NCBI GenBank assembly: GCA_965228045.1
Contig: OZ245789.1
Location: forward strand, 310,001 to 374,000
Source of the DNA: JANQEU01 sp965228045
Lineage (GTDB): Bacteria > Bacteroidota > Bacteroidia > Cytophagales > Cyclobacteriaceae
Length of the DNA stretch: 64,000 nt
Direction of reading: 5' to 3'
This document shows positions 47,262 to 55,309 of the stretch, one piece after another. Within the stretch, counting starts at the first letter, position 1. Every line of letters starts with the position of its first letter. The notes under the pieces are model-generated. The model did no database searches and was not told the origin of the DNA. It saw only the letters and a list, made by a program, of their open reading frames with translations. The translations under genes and the position numbers were made by a program.

Positions 47262-48635
47262 ATGACCCCCGTCGAGTTCCAAAAAGAAAACAAGCAAAAA
47301 TTTTTGAATGAGCTGTTGGATCTACTCAAGATTCCTTCTATCAGTGCTGATAGCAAATACAAAAATGACGTAAAAAACGCCGCCGAATTTGTAAAAGGCA
47401 GTTTGGAATCTGCCGGCGTGGATAAAGCAGAAATTCATGATACGGACGGTCACCCGATTGTATACGGTGAGAAATTGATTGGGAAGGACCACCCTACTGT
47501 GTTAGTTTACGGACATTACGATGTCCAACCGCCTGATCCCATTGAGCTGTGGGATTCCCCACCATTTGAGCCGGTCATAAAGGATGAAAAGATTTACGCG
47601 CGCGGAGCATGTGATGACAAAGGTCAGATGTTCATGCACATAAAGGCTTTTGAATCTCTGGTAAAGACAAACTCTCTCACCTGCAATGTGAAGTTCATGA
47701 TAGAGGGAGAGGAAGAAGTGGGATCAGATCACCTGGAGGATTTTGTAAAGGAGAATAAAGAGAAACTTGAGGCGGATGTCATCATCATTTCAGATACTTC
47801 AATTATCAGCAACGACACTCCTTCCATTACGGTCGGACTTAGAGGACTCAGCTACCTGCAGGTAGAGGTTACCGGACCGAATAGGGATTTACACTCCGGA
47901 GTTTACGGAGGAGCAGTTGCCAATCCCATAAATGTCCTTTCTAAGTTAATAGCTGATCTGGTGGATGATCAGGGCCGGGTAACGATACCTGGATTTTATG
48001 ACAGGGTGGATGAACTCACTGACGATGAAAGACAAGCTTTGGCGGAAGCCCCATTTGATTTGAATGAATTCAAAACAGATCTGGGAATTGATGATGTTCA
48101 GGGTGAAATGGGTTATTCTACCACCGAAAGAGTAGGGATAAGACCATCCCTGGATGTAAATGGTATTTGGGGTGGCTACACGGGTGAAGGAGCGAAGACG
48201 GTCTTACCCTCAAAAGCGTACGCTAAGATTTCTTCACGGCTGGTACCAAATCAGGATAGTGACGAGATCATGGAATTGTTAAAACAATATTTCATTAACC
48301 AGGCACCGGATTCCGTCAAGGTAAAAGTGACACCTCATCATGGTGGCACGCCAGCGGTGATTTCGACGGATTCTGCCGGATATAAAGCAGCAAGTAAAGC
48401 CTTCGAAAAGGCCTGGGGCAAAACTCCCATTCCAACACGGGAGGGAGGAAGTATTCCAATAGTGGCATTATTTAAGGATGTATTAGGGCTTGAGTCGATA
48501 TTAATGGGATTCGGTCTGGATTCAGATGCCATTCATTCCCCGAACGAACATTATGGATTGTTCAACTATTATCGTGGGATCGAAACAATTTCTTACTTCT
48601 ATGAGTTTTTTAATGACAGCCATTCAAAAGGATAA
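47262..48635 (+). CDS. M20 family dipeptidase
   Basis: This 457-residue cytoplasmic metallopeptidase has a di-zinc site: YGHYDVQPPDPIELWDSPPF contains the first His and Asp, GACDDKGQM the bridging Asp region, EGEEEVGS the Glu pair, and HSPNEHYGL the last His near the C-terminus. The sequence resembles carnosine dipeptidase/CNDP-type M20 enzymes that split dipeptides. Length is typical of the long M20 group. Its stop is followed at once by the GTG start of dsbD. Confidence 0.93.
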   Translation: MTPVEFQKENKQKFLNELLDLLKIPSISADSKYKNDVKNAAEFVKGSLESAGVDKAEIHDTDGHPIVYGEKLIGKDHPTVLVYGHYDVQPPDPIELWDSPPFEPVIKDEKIYARGACDDKGQMFMHIKAFESLVKTNSLTCNVKFMIEGEEEVGSDHLEDFVKENKEKLEADVIIISDTSIISNDTPSITVGLRGLSYLQVEVTGPNRDLHSGVYGGAVANPINVLSKLIADLVDDQGRVTIPGFYDRVDELTDDERQALAEAPFDLNEFKTDLGIDDVQGEMGYSTTERVGIRPSLDVNGIWGGYTGEGAKTVLPSKAYAKISSRLVPNQDSDEIMELLKQYFINQAPDSVKVKVTPHHGGTPAVISTDSAGYKAASKAFEKAWGKTPIPTREGGSIPIVALFKDVLGLESILMGFGLDSDAIHSPNEHYGLFNYYRGIETISYFYEFFNDSHSKG

Positions 48636-50672
48636 GTGAAATTGACAAAGGCAACAATCAAATTATTTTCGTTCCTGATATTGCTCACATGGGCAGGATT
48701 ACCGATTTCTGTAAGCCAGATTTTGGAAAAGGCGACCTGGGAGCATGAAATAAGTGATGCAGACCCGCAAGCAGGGGATGAAATCACATTGAGTTTTAAA
48801 GCCAAAATTGCGGAGGATTGGTACCTATACTCCTCAGATTTTGATCCCAATCTCGGCCCGATGGTCACCGAATTCGTTTTTACTCCGGATGAATCATATG
48901 AACTGGTGGGAGACTTGATTCCCGTTGATCGACAGGAAGGATATGATTCACTGTTTGAGGGATATTATACATACTTCAAAAAAGAGGGCCTCTTTCAGCA
49001 AAAGGTTAGAATTCTAAAGGAGGATTACGAGATAAAGGGTTCTTACTCCTATCAGGTATGCTCCAATGTAACTGGTCAGTGTATTCCGGGAGAGGAGGAG
49101 TTTTCCTTTGCGACAACCGTCAATAACCCATCTACCAACGAATCATCCGAAAATAAGAGCTCTATTTTCTCGCAAAGAGATACCTCAGATCCGTATTCCA
49201 TGTTGTCATTTATGCTTGTGGCTTTTCTGGCGGGTTTGGCGGCACTATTAACACCTTGCGTGTTTCCGATGATCCCGATGACAGTCACTTACTTTACCGG
49301 GAAAGACAATAAGAAGAAGGGTAGAATCGCCAATTCTTTGCTATATGGTGTAAGTATTATAGTGATTTACGTGATAGTTGGTTTGATCCTGGCTCCATTT
49401 ATGGGACCGGAAACTGCCAATGACCTTGCTACAGGTTGGCTGCCAAACATTTTCTTCTTTGTTGTATTTGTGCTCTTTGCCCTTTCGTTTTTTGGTCTGT
49501 TTGAGATCACATTGCCTCATTCCTTCGTGAATAAGGTGGATAGACTTGGAGATAAAGGTGGGCTGATCGGCATTTTCTTTATGGCATTGAGTCTGGTGTT
49601 AGTTTCATTCTCATGTACCGGACCTATTGTCGGAAGCATTTTGGTTGAAGCCGCGGGAGGGCTGGCATTGAAACCGGCACTTGGTATGCTCGCGTTCTCT
49701 GCTGCGTTTGCCATTCCCTTTACACTTTTTGCATTATTTCCGGGATGGATCAGCTCATTACCCAAATCCGGAGGATGGCTTAATTCCGTAAAGGTGGTTT
49801 TGGGATTTCTTGAACTGGCTTTTGCCTTCAAATTCCTGAGCATTGCGGATCAGGCATATCACTGGAATATTCTTGACCGGGAAGTTTACCTGGCAATTTG
49901 GATAGTGATTTTCTCAATGATGGGATTTTATCTACTTGGTAAAATCAAACTACCGGGTGATGCACCATCAGGACCCACTTCCGTTGGCGGGTTAATCATG
50001 GCCATCATTACATTTTCATTTGTGGTGTATCTGATTCCAGGATTGTTTGGCGCACCATTGAAAAGTCTGGCGGGATACCTTCCCCCGATGTCCACTCATG
50101 ACTTCAACATCACTGAAATCGTTCGAGGGCAAAAGATAGGAACCACACCTTCAATTGTTGAAAATGAAGGATGCGAAACACCATTGTATACTGATTTCCT
50201 GCATTTACCACATGGGTTGGAGGGATATTTCGATTATGACCAGGCATTGGCTTGTGCAAAAGCCTCTGGTAAACCGGTCTTTATAGATTTTACCGGGCAT
50301 GGATGTGTGAATTGTCGGGAAATGGAGGCTCGCGTTTGGTCTGACCCTGCAATTCTTAACAGGCTTGCCAATGACTTTGTGGTTTTGGCCTTGTATGTAG
50401 ACGACAAAACTCAACTTCCTGAAACGGATTGGTATACATCCGAATACGATGGAAAGGTGAAGAAAACAATAGGTAAACAAAACGCCGATTTTCAAATTAC
50501 CAGGTTCAACAATAATGCCCAGCCATTTTATGTAATCCTTGACCAGAACGGCAAATTATTGGTAGAACCTAGTGCTTATGACCTGAATATTAATAGTTTT
50601 GCAATGTTTTTGGACCAGGGCATTGAAAATTTTAAGTCATCAAATCAATCAATAGTTTTCGCCAATCCTTGA
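48636..50672 (+). CDS. dsbD: Thiol:disulfide interchange protein DsbD
   Basis: This 678-residue inner-membrane protein carries reducing power from cytoplasmic thioredoxin to periplasmic proteins. The GTG start directly follows the previous TAA and a signal peptide follows. The N-terminal alpha domain has VCSNVTGQCIPGEEEF. The membrane domain (about 180-480, eight helices) has ALLTPCVFPMIPMTVTYFTG and SFSCTGPIVGSIL, holding the two membrane cysteines. The C-terminal thioredoxin-like gamma domain has GHGCVNCREME (Cys557, Cys560). All three cysteine pairs are present, so it should be functional. The M23 peptidase gene overlaps its stop (TTGA). Confidence 0.93.
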   Translation: MKLTKATIKLFSFLILLTWAGLPISVSQILEKATWEHEISDADPQAGDEITLSFKAKIAEDWYLYSSDFDPNLGPMVTEFVFTPDESYELVGDLIPVDRQEGYDSLFEGYYTYFKKEGLFQQKVRILKEDYEIKGSYSYQVCSNVTGQCIPGEEEFSFATTVNNPSTNESSENKSSIFSQRDTSDPYSMLSFMLVAFLAGLAALLTPCVFPMIPMTVTYFTGKDNKKKGRIANSLLYGVSIIVIYVIVGLILAPFMGPETANDLATGWLPNIFFFVVFVLFALSFFGLFEITLPHSFVNKVDRLGDKGGLIGIFFMALSLVLVSFSCTGPIVGSILVEAAGGLALKPALGMLAFSAAFAIPFTLFALFPGWISSLPKSGGWLNSVKVVLGFLELAFAFKFLSIADQAYHWNILDREVYLAIWIVIFSMMGFYLLGKIKLPGDAPSGPTSVGGLIMAIITFSFVVYLIPGLFGAPLKSLAGYLPPMSTHDFNITEIVRGQKIGTTPSIVENEGCETPLYTDFLHLPHGLEGYFDYDQALACAKASGKPVFIDFTGHGCVNCREMEARVWSDPAILNRLANDFVVLALYVDDKTQLPETDWYTSEYDGKVKKTIGKQNADFQITRFNNNAQPFYVILDQNGKLLVEPSAYDLNINSFAMFLDQGIENFKSSNQSIVFANP

Positions 50673-51961
50673 AGTCAATCCTTGGATTGATCGCGACTTT
50701 CGTCATCTTTTTATCATGTACCTCCCTGCAGGAGCAACCTAATCAGGAGCAGGTTCTCGTTTCTCAGATAGTTGAGGATTCCATTGATGTTACTGCGCCT
50801 GAGAAAATCTCACTTTACGGGTTATTTCTGGATTCATCAGAATTCACCGTTGGAAGGATAAGATGGAATCAGACGCTAAGCGTGCTGTTGGAACCATACC
50901 AATATGAATCGAATAAACTTATCCAAATAGCCAGATCCAGCAGGGAGACCTACGATGTCCGGAAACTAAAAGCAGGAAAGGAGTACACAGTTATTCACAC
51001 CGATGACAGTATTCCGAAGCTTCGGCAATTCATTTTTGAGCCCGATGACCGGTCTTTCGTCGTCTATAATTTTGAAGATTCGGCATATACGAAATTAGTT
51101 CAAAAGGAGGTAGAGACTGTTGAGCGGGAGATTGCGATAAGCATGACCTCATATTCCTCCGTTTATGACGCAGTATTGAGCAATGGTGCTACTATGGAAC
51201 TTGTTGGAAAGATGGTGGATATACTCGCCTGGCAGGTATACTTTGGCCGGATAGATGCCAGTGACAAATTCAAGGTAATCTATGAGGAAGAGAGGGTGAG
51301 TGACAAACCCGTCGGAATAAAAAGAATCAAAGCAATTTATTTTCAGCATCTGGGTAAAGATTATTATGGCATTCACTATGCCGCAGGAGAAGGGAAAGAG
51401 GATTATTATGATGAAAATGGGAATAGTCTGAGGAAGACATTTCTTGCAGCACCGCTTGAATACTATCGTATCACATCCCGATACTCGGGACGTAGATATC
51501 ACCCCGTACAGAAGCGATACAAAGCGCATCTTGGCACTGACTTCGCTGCACCGACTGGGACCAATATTTTAAGTACCGGTGATGGCGTGGTCGTTGAAGC
51601 CAGGTATGGGAAGTACAATGGAAATTTCGTTAAGATCAAACACAATGATAATTTCACTACTCAATATTTGCATATGAGTAGAATAGGAAGAGGTATACGT
51701 CCTGGAGTACGTGTCCGGCAGGGACAGACTATTGGCTATGTGGGAAGCACAGGTCTGGCGAACGGACCTCATGTTTGTTATCGCTTTTGGAAAAACGGAC
51801 GACAGGTAGATGCCAGGTATGTGGACCTTCCGCCTTCGGAGCCGATAGATCCTACAAAATTGGTTTCATTTCTGCACCGCAAGAATTTGATGATGCATCG
51901 CCTGGATCAAATAGAAATCGGAGAATCAAAGGTACTTTTAGCAAACGTTGCAAATAAGTAA
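50669..51961 (+). CDS. M23 family metallopeptidase lipoprotein
   Basis: The product has 430 residues. A TTG start overlaps the dsbD stop; the signal MKSILGLIATFVIFLSC ends in a lipobox Cys17. The N-terminal half is a beta-rich/LysM-like region. The C-terminal LytM/peptidase M23 domain has HLGTDFAAPTGTNILST (first His and Asp), QYLHMSRIGRGI (His) and GPHVCYRFW (last His), so all zinc ligands are present. It probably cuts or remodels peptidoglycan cross-links in the periplasm. Co-transcription with dsbD is likely from the overlap. Confidence 0.9.
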   Translation: MKSILGLIATFVIFLSCTSLQEQPNQEQVLVSQIVEDSIDVTAPEKISLYGLFLDSSEFTVGRIRWNQTLSVLLEPYQYESNKLIQIARSSRETYDVRKLKAGKEYTVIHTDDSIPKLRQFIFEPDDRSFVVYNFEDSAYTKLVQKEVETVEREIAISMTSYSSVYDAVLSNGATMELVGKMVDILAWQVYFGRIDASDKFKVIYEEERVSDKPVGIKRIKAIYFQHLGKDYYGIHYAAGEGKEDYYDENGNSLRKTFLAAPLEYYRITSRYSGRRYHPVQKRYKAHLGTDFAAPTGTNILSTGDGVVVEARYGKYNGNFVKIKHNDNFTTQYLHMSRIGRGIRPGVRVRQGQTIGYVGSTGLANGPHVCYRFWKNGRQVDARYVDLPPSEPIDPTKLVSFLHRKNLMMHRLDQIEIGESKVLLANVANK

Positions 51962-52037
51962 TGTGCTTATCCTTTCAATTTCTATGAATTAGAGTATTTT
52001 TCCGTTTGTATTCGCATTTAAAATCATCGTAGTCGCC

Positions 52038-52757
52038 ATGTCAAGATCGATTTTACCCATCGCAATATCACTTCTAATGACTTCTTCATCCTTGGCTCAA
52101 ATCAGCGGGTCCCCGGAAGGAGGCAACCTTATAAAGGTATACGGCAAAGTATTATCTAATAAGGACAGCTCAGGAGTGAATGCAACGATAATATACGAAA
52201 AACTGCCTTATTACGATGACATTGGAATGGCCAAGTCGAAACTAGATGGTTCCTATGAATTTAACCTTCTGGAAGGCACACAGTACATGATAAGGATCGA
52301 TAATCTTCCTAATTATGAGCCCTATCAACAAGAGTTTTCTATAGAGGATACGGATGGCGGTAATACCGAGCACAAGGACATTTATATTGTTCGTGTAGAA
52401 GATGAAGAGCTTATCACATTGAGCGATTTGAATTTTGGAAGCGGGAGTGCGGTGATCCGGCCTAATTCATTTCCCGCACTGAATAAATTCATAGAATACG
52501 TAAACGAAAGACCAGATGTGCTGATCCAGCTTGAGGGTCATACTGATTTCGCAGGAAATGACGATGCAAATATGAGATTATCTGAAGCCAGGGTTGAAGC
52601 TGTAGCTGATTACATCACCAGTAATGGTGTAAAGAAATCCAGGGTTTCAACGAAGGCATTTGGAGGCACACAACCCTTGACCAGGGATAGATCTCCCGAA
52701 GGTCGAGCCAGCAATAGGAGAGTTGAAGTGAGGTTGATACGTCAAAATAGACCGTAA
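52038..52757 (+). CDS. OmpA-family outer-membrane protein with carboxypeptidase-regulatory-like domain
   Basis: The product has 239 residues: a signal peptide (SILPIAISLLMTSSSLAQ), a short beta-sandwich domain (KVYGKVLSNKDSSGVNATII...DGSYEFNLLEGTQYMI, in part) of the CarboxypepD_reg type, then a C-terminal OmpA peptidoglycan-binding domain (LEGHTDFAGNDDANMRLSEA and SPEGRASNRRVEVRL). It probably anchors the outer membrane to the cell wall. It is followed after 2 bp by a larger OmpA-family gene, so the two were probably made as a pair. Confidence 0.9.
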   Translation: MSRSILPIAISLLMTSSSLAQISGSPEGGNLIKVYGKVLSNKDSSGVNATIIYEKLPYYDDIGMAKSKLDGSYEFNLLEGTQYMIRIDNLPNYEPYQQEFSIEDTDGGNTEHKDIYIVRVEDEELITLSDLNFGSGSAVIRPNSFPALNKFIEYVNERPDVLIQLEGHTDFAGNDDANMRLSEARVEAVADYITSNGVKKSRVSTKAFGGTQPLTRDRSPEGRASNRRVEVRLIRQNRP

Positions 52758-52759
52758 AT

Positions 52760-54826
52760 ATGAAACTTAGATTATGTGTTTGCCTGTTGGCACTCTCTAC
52801 TTTTTACTTTTCGAAAGGTCAGGAATCTATCGTCTGGGCCACTGAGATTTTGGATGTGTCCAGCGAATTCGAGCCACTTGAATATTCAGCGCTTCAGGCA
52901 CTCCATAAGCCAAATGTTCTACCTCGCGGAGGACAGAATCCTAATGCCTGGAGACCAAAACGCGAAGATAAGGAAGAGTTTATCGTGGTATCTTTCCCTG
53001 AACCTATCCAGGCACAGCAAATCGCGATCGCTGAATCCGAACACCCGGGAGCCGTTGTCAGGGTAACTGCATATGACACCCAGTACAATGATTACATTTT
53101 GTTTGAGTTGACCCCAAGAGCACTTCCAATCGAAACGAGGTTGTTGAATTTGTTTTTTGAGGAGACACCTTACAAGATTCAGGCGATTAAGGTGGACCTG
53201 AATTGTGAAGCGGTACCAGGGTATAATTCTATTGATGCCATTGGTATATCCGATTCTAATATTCCGATCAATGTTCTCATTGACCTTGCAAAAGGGGTTA
53301 GTAAAAAAGTGGACGCGGAAAAGCTAAGTGAAAATGTAAACAGTGATTATGTCGAGCATAGTCCCATTATCTCTCCGGATGGGAAAAGACTTTACTTCAG
53401 CCGCAAATATCATCCTGACAATGCAGGTGGTGTCAATGATCCTGAAGACATCTGGGTATCGGAATGGGACGAGGAAAATAGCCGGTGGAAGCCTGCTAGA
53501 AATATTGGACCACCACTCAATACGGATGGGCCAAACTTCATAAGCTCCATTACTAGTATCGATGGAAAAGATCTGCTGATTCTTGGTAATAGATATGGCA
53601 AGAAAGGGAGAATGTATTCAGGTATTTCCATGGCTTACAATGAAGGAGGTACCTTCACCTCTCCAGTGGCCGTCGAAGTGGAGAATGAATACAACTATTC
53701 AACAAAAGCCGACTTTTTTCTCTCTGCGGATGGTGAGGCCCTAATCCAGGCTGTAGAACGCGATGACTCGTATGGCAACAGGGATTTATATGTTTCTTTC
53801 AAAAACGGAGATGTATGGTCGGAACCCAAAAATCTTGGCACAGATATCAATACCGCATCGGAAGAGGCAGGTCCTTTTCTGGCAAAAGATGGTAAGAGCC
53901 TTTACTTTTCTTCAAGTGGGTATTCCGGTTATGGAGGTCTTGACATATATGTTTCCAGAAGATTAGACAATACCTGGACTAAATGGTCCATTCCGGACAA
54001 TCTCGGAACAGGTATTAACACTGACAATGATGATCAATATTTCAGCATCCCGTCATCTGGCCAACAATTGTACTTTACCAGAGGGAATGTGGATGAGGAC
54101 ACAGATATATTCACTTTCAAAGTCAATGACTTCTTCATAGATCCTGAAGATCCCATCATTTCCTCTGTTGACCACTTAGTGGAGGAAGAAAAGCCAATTC
54201 TAATTACGGTCTCAGGTAAAATCATCGATTCGAAAACAGGGGAACCTATAGGGGGAGTGCCCGTGAAAATTGAAAGATTGCCAGATGGTGTTCCCATTGG
54301 TGAAGTTACTGCCAAAGAAGATGGGTCCTATTCATTTGTTCTGAGACCAGGAGCAAGATTTGGGATATCGGCTGAGCTCGATGGATTTATTTCAATAAAT
54401 GAGAATATTGATCTAAATGATACCGAAGAGTCAGTGACTATGGACATGGACCTTAAGCTCTCACCTATAGAAGTAGGTCAGCCTATTGTGATCAACAATA
54501 TCTTCTTTGCTGTAAATAAAGCGGAATTAACTACAGCATCTTACTCCGAGCTTGAGCGTATTCTCGAATATCTGACCTCCGGGCGGATTGAAAAAATTGA
54601 AGTTTCCGGGCATTCCAGCTCGGATGGAGATTACAATTACAACGTGGCGCTATCAAAGCGCAGGGCCAATTCTGTTTACCAGTTCTTCATTTCCAATGGG
54701 ATAGATAAGAGCAGGGTGGAGTCCGTGGGTTATGGGCCAGACCAACCTATTGCTTCAAATTCCACGCTTGAGGGGAGACAGAAAAATCGAAGGGTTGAAT
54801 TCAAAGTTCTGGAAACGGGTTCATAA
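52760..54826 (+). CDS. OmpA-family protein with PD40 beta-propeller repeats
   Basis: The product has 688 residues. A signal peptide is followed by a galactose-binding-like region (about 30-170). A WD40-like PD40 propeller comes next (about 190-450; ISPDGKRLYFSRKYHP, FLSADGEALIQAV, LYFSSSGYSGYGGLDIYVSR), then a CarboxypepD_reg domain (GKIIDSKTGEPIGGVPVKIE) and a C-terminal OmpA domain (VSGHSSSDGDYNYNVALSKR, EGRQKNRRVEFKVL). The order PD40, regulatory-like, OmpA recalls the type IX secretion protein PorE, but the N-terminal TPR of PorE is absent. The role is therefore inferred only as an envelope scaffold. Confidence 0.88.
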   Translation: MKLRLCVCLLALSTFYFSKGQESIVWATEILDVSSEFEPLEYSALQALHKPNVLPRGGQNPNAWRPKREDKEEFIVVSFPEPIQAQQIAIAESEHPGAVVRVTAYDTQYNDYILFELTPRALPIETRLLNLFFEETPYKIQAIKVDLNCEAVPGYNSIDAIGISDSNIPINVLIDLAKGVSKKVDAEKLSENVNSDYVEHSPIISPDGKRLYFSRKYHPDNAGGVNDPEDIWVSEWDEENSRWKPARNIGPPLNTDGPNFISSITSIDGKDLLILGNRYGKKGRMYSGISMAYNEGGTFTSPVAVEVENEYNYSTKADFFLSADGEALIQAVERDDSYGNRDLYVSFKNGDVWSEPKNLGTDINTASEEAGPFLAKDGKSLYFSSSGYSGYGGLDIYVSRRLDNTWTKWSIPDNLGTGINTDNDDQYFSIPSSGQQLYFTRGNVDEDTDIFTFKVNDFFIDPEDPIISSVDHLVEEEKPILITVSGKIIDSKTGEPIGGVPVKIERLPDGVPIGEVTAKEDGSYSFVLRPGARFGISAELDGFISINENIDLNDTEESVTMDMDLKLSPIEVGQPIVINNIFFAVNKAELTTASYSELERILEYLTSGRIEKIEVSGHSSSDGDYNYNVALSKRRANSVYQFFISNGIDKSRVESVGYGPDQPIASNSTLEGRQKNRRVEFKVLETGS

Positions 54827-54837
54827 TTCAGGGTAGG

Positions 54838-55221
54838 GTGAGAACCAATTTACTGACTGCAATGGTTTGCTTTACATTGATGTCCTGCGACTCTGACGTG
54901 AATTTTGAGGGTAAATGGAATGCTACATGGAGAATTTCTCCGACATCGATTCCCTCTCAGCAATATGATAGCTACGAAATGCAGGGTGTATTTTCTTTTA
55001 AGAAAGACTCTGTGACCGTGACAGCCTATGGGTTTGAGGGGTGCGTCTTTGGAATGGATACTCTGGAACATACCCAACCATGGCGCATATAAGATGATTC
55101 TACACTTGTCTTGTTGGGAACCGAAGGTCTTGAAGGAATTTCCTATAGAATTGTTGCTTCGTCTGATGAGTTTATTCAATTACAGTTATTAGACGATATC
55201 TTCATCAGCCTTTCGAAATAA
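54838..55221 (+). pseudogene. Small lipoprotein gene interrupted by one in-frame stop
   Basis: Reading from GTG 54838, the frame encodes a lipoprotein signal (lipobox LMSC, Cys17) and a small beta-rich domain to residue 84, where TAA at 55090-55092 stops it. The same frame continues without any other stop for 42 codons (DDSTLVLLGTEGLEGISYRI...), ending at TAA 55219-55221. The downstream part looks like the natural continuation of the domain, so one nonsense mutation is the simplest explanation. Alternatives are a true shorter gene or stop-codon readthrough. It starts 11 bp after the OmpA-family gene. Confidence 0.6.
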
Positions 55222-55252
55222 CTTATCAAAATCATAACTTTAATAAAGAATA

Positions 55253-55293
55253 GGGTTTTCAGTATTCAGTAAATTGAAGTTTCTGGAAAACCC
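55253..55293 (+). promoter_or_regulatory. Inverted repeat in the asmA-like leader
   Basis: GGGTTTTC (55253-55260) and GAAAACCC (55286-55293) form a perfect 8-bp inverted repeat with a 25-nt loop, 17 bp before the AsmA-like ATG. It could be a terminator remnant or a regulatory hairpin. No T-tract follows. Confidence 0.35.
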
Positions 55294-55309
55294 ATAAAAT
55301 CTTATAGAC

